This document shows, one piece after another, positions 5,127 through 6,184 of a stretch of DNA of 6,184 nucleotides; within the stretch, counting starts at the first letter, position 1; each line of letters begins with the position of its first letter. This DNA is from Rhizobiaceae bacterium (GTDB lineage: Bacteria > Pseudomonadota > Alphaproteobacteria > Rhizobiales > Rhizobiaceae): assembly GCA_021648425.1 (NCBI GenBank), contig JAKISV010000165.1, positions 1 to 6,184 on the forward strand. The letters run 5' to 3'. The translations under genes were made by a program, and so were the position numbers. The notes under the pieces are model-generated. The model worked only from the letters and a program-made list of their open reading frames with translations, had not been told where the DNA came from and searched no databases.

Positions 5127-6038
5127 TTAATTCAAATCCAAGCCTGCCAACTCCTCAGCCAGAAAATCGAAAACCATGCGGATGCGGCGGTTGGATTTTA
5201 TTTCGCGGTGGGTTACCAGCCATACAGGCAGTGGCGGGATAGCGAATTGCTCGGCCAGCCTTTCCAGATTTTGGTTGGTACGAGCCAGGTAATTGGGTGC
5301 AAACCCCAGGCCAAGGCCATCACAAAGAGCCTGCCAGCAGGTTACCTGATCATCGCAGCGAAAACGGAAAAAGTTTCGCTCGACGATTACCCCCAGCTCA
5401 GCCATGCCGCTAATAATGCGCTCATCAGTGTCGTAGCCGATGAGACGATGGTGATCGAGATCATGGGGGGCATGAATTGGCGGGCGGGTCTTCAGATAAT
5501 CTTTGCGGCCGTAAATACCCATATGAATTTCGTTTACTTTGCGGGCAATCAGGTTGGGGTTTTGCGGGCGCACCATGCGAACAGCGATATCCGCATCGCG
5601 CTGGGTGAGGTTTTCCACTTCATCGGTGGCCACCAGTTCAATTTCCACCTGGGGCGCTTCATTCATCAACCTGGTCAGGATAGCGGGTAGAAGATAAGTC
5701 GCGACAATCTGGCTGGCGGTGATGCGTACGGTGCCGTGCAACTCCTGGGATTTGCCGGTGGCAGACAATGAAATCGCCTGGGTGGCAATATTAATTTCAC
5801 GGGCATGATCGGCAACTGCCAAAGCCGCAGCCGTGGGCGCGGCCCCTCGCCTGCCACGTTCAAACAGCACCACACCAAGGGAATTTTCCAGTTCTTCTAT
5901 ATGGCGTGAAAGTGTTGGCTGGGAGATGTTGAGTTTGATTGCTGCCGCCGACAAGGTGCCATGATCGAGAATTGCGAGAAAGCTCTTTATCAGGTTCCAG
6001 TCGTAGGAACGGGTGGCGCCGGATTGATGCTCATTCAT
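5127..6038 (-). CDS. LysR-type transcriptional regulator
   Basis: The 303-residue product has the standard LysR layout. A winged helix-turn-helix lies at about residues 14-72, with the diagnostic GTLSAAAIKLNISQPTLSRH followed by IEELENSLGVVLFERG, and then a linker helix. The C-terminal half (about 92-295) resembles the periplasmic-binding-protein-like effector domain, including VRITASQIVATYLLPAIL and DADIAVRM. The effector is not identifiable. An in-frame ATG at 6050 would add four residues; the ATG at 6038 is preferred because a GGAA sits shortly upstream while the 6050 start has nothing similar. It diverges from an oxidoreductase-like gene starting near 6144, its most likely target by the usual LysR arrangement. 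It also lies 69 bases upstream of glyA on the same strand, but there is no evidence that it controls glyA. Confidence 0.95.
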   Translation of the reverse strand: MNEHQSGATRSYDWNLIKSFLAILDHGTLSAAAIKLNISQPTLSRHIEELENSLGVVLFERGRRGAAPTAAALAVADHAREINIATQAISLSATGKSQELHGTVRITASQIVATYLLPAILTRLMNEAPQVEIELVATDEVENLTQRDADIAVRMVRPQNPNLIARKVNEIHMGIYGRKDYLKTRPPIHAPHDLDHHRLIGYDTDERIISGMAELGVIVERNFFRFRCDDQVTCWQALCDGLGLGFAPNYLARTNQNLERLAEQFAIPPLPVWLVTHREIKSNRRIRMVFDFLAEELAGLDLN

Positions 6039-6048
6039 ATAATATTCC

Positions 6049-6062
6049 ATTCATATTTGAAT
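6049..6062. promoter_or_regulatory. Dyad at the lysR start, possible LysR-family site
   Basis: ATTCA and TGAAT form five-base arms around four bases at the very start of lysR, near its predicted transcription start. LysR proteins usually bind T-N11-A dyads in such divergent gaps, often for autorepression. The match is short and the gap is AT-rich, so chance is possible. Confidence 0.3.
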
Positions 6063-6066
6063 AGAA

Positions 6067-6096
6067 ACTATACCAATTTTGCTATTTTTCATACAA
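6067..6096 (-). promoter_or_regulatory. Candidate lysR promoter
   Basis: On the minus strand TTGTAT (6091-6096) and TATAGT (6067-6072), separated by 18 bases, match the -35 consensus at three to four positions and the -10 at five. Transcription would start near 6060, giving a short leader to the ATG at 6038. Confidence 0.4.
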
Positions 6097-6106
6097 AATA
6101 ATCATC

Positions 6107-6126
6107 TATATTGCATTCAACTCAAT
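6107..6126 (+). promoter_or_regulatory. Candidate -10 and overlapping dyad ahead of the divergent gene
   Basis: TATATT (6107-6112) matches five of six bases of the -10 consensus about 30 bases before the plus-strand start, with no good -35, which would suit activator dependence. It overlaps a dyad of ATTG (6110-6113) and CAAT (6123-6126). Both are weak signals in AT-rich sequence. Confidence 0.3.
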
Positions 6127-6143
6127 AAAATCTGGAGAAGATG

Positions 6144-6184
6144 ATGAAAAAGATTGTGGTATTTGGTGCCAATGGGAACCTTGG
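6144..6184 (+). CDS. NAD(P)-binding Rossmann-fold protein, N-terminus only (cut by window end)
   Basis: Only about 13 codons are present. They read MKKIVVFGANGNLG, a beta strand followed by the glycine-rich GxxGxxG loop of NAD(P)-binding Rossmann folds, as in atypical short-chain dehydrogenases and NmrA-like proteins. GGAG (6134-6137) sits six bases before the ATG at 6144. The in-frame ATG at 6141 is also possible but is only three bases from it. The gene diverges from the LysR-type regulator and is probably regulated by it. The exact subfamily cannot be judged. Confidence 0.75.
   Translation, partial: MKKIVVFGANGNL

Overview
The window looks like a chromosomal segment of an alphaproteobacterium of moderate G+C (roughly half by eye). 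This rests mainly on the minus-strand order glyA > nrdR > ribD > ribE (riboflavin synthase), a gene order typical of that class, and on the type of the encoded proteins. The species cannot be named from the sequence alone.

Layout from right to left along the minus strand. The first codons of a plus-strand Rossmann-fold gene (6144 to the window end) diverge from a LysR-type regulator (5127-6038). Next come glyA (serine hydroxymethyltransferase, 3762-5057) and nrdR (ATP-cone/zinc-ribbon regulator of ribonucleotide reductase genes, 3294-3752), nine bases apart and clearly one transcription unit. The expected next gene, ribD, is displaced by about 1.5 kb. It is followed 11 bases later by ribE, so ribD-ribE (19-1790) is a tight pair making riboflavin.

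The displaced interval holds a small regulatory cassette. A TetR-family repressor (2550-3197, plus) diverges from a four-helix membrane protein of the DUF6326 type (2039-2422, minus). Their intergenic region holds two copies of the dyad ATACAGTGTAT, 35 bp apart centre to centre. The stronger dyad lies inside two overlapping, oppositely directed promoter-like sequences whose -35 elements are both perfect TTGACA. This is what an autoregulated TetR/target pair should look like.

The most notable feature is a second, decayed copy of the 3' end of nrdR (1835 to about 2006) between the cassette and ribD. It matches the end of intact nrdR at about 89% over 159 aligned bases, apart from an exact 48-base (16-codon) in-frame gap. 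The cassette is thus flanked by a direct repeat of the nrdR tail. This could result from single-crossover integration within nrdR, or from a duplication followed by decay. A consequence is that ribD-ribE now lie downstream of the TetR-controlled membrane-protein gene, with no clear terminator between, so riboflavin genes may be partly driven by that promoter. Apart from this cassette and scar, the region is ordinary housekeeping sequence.
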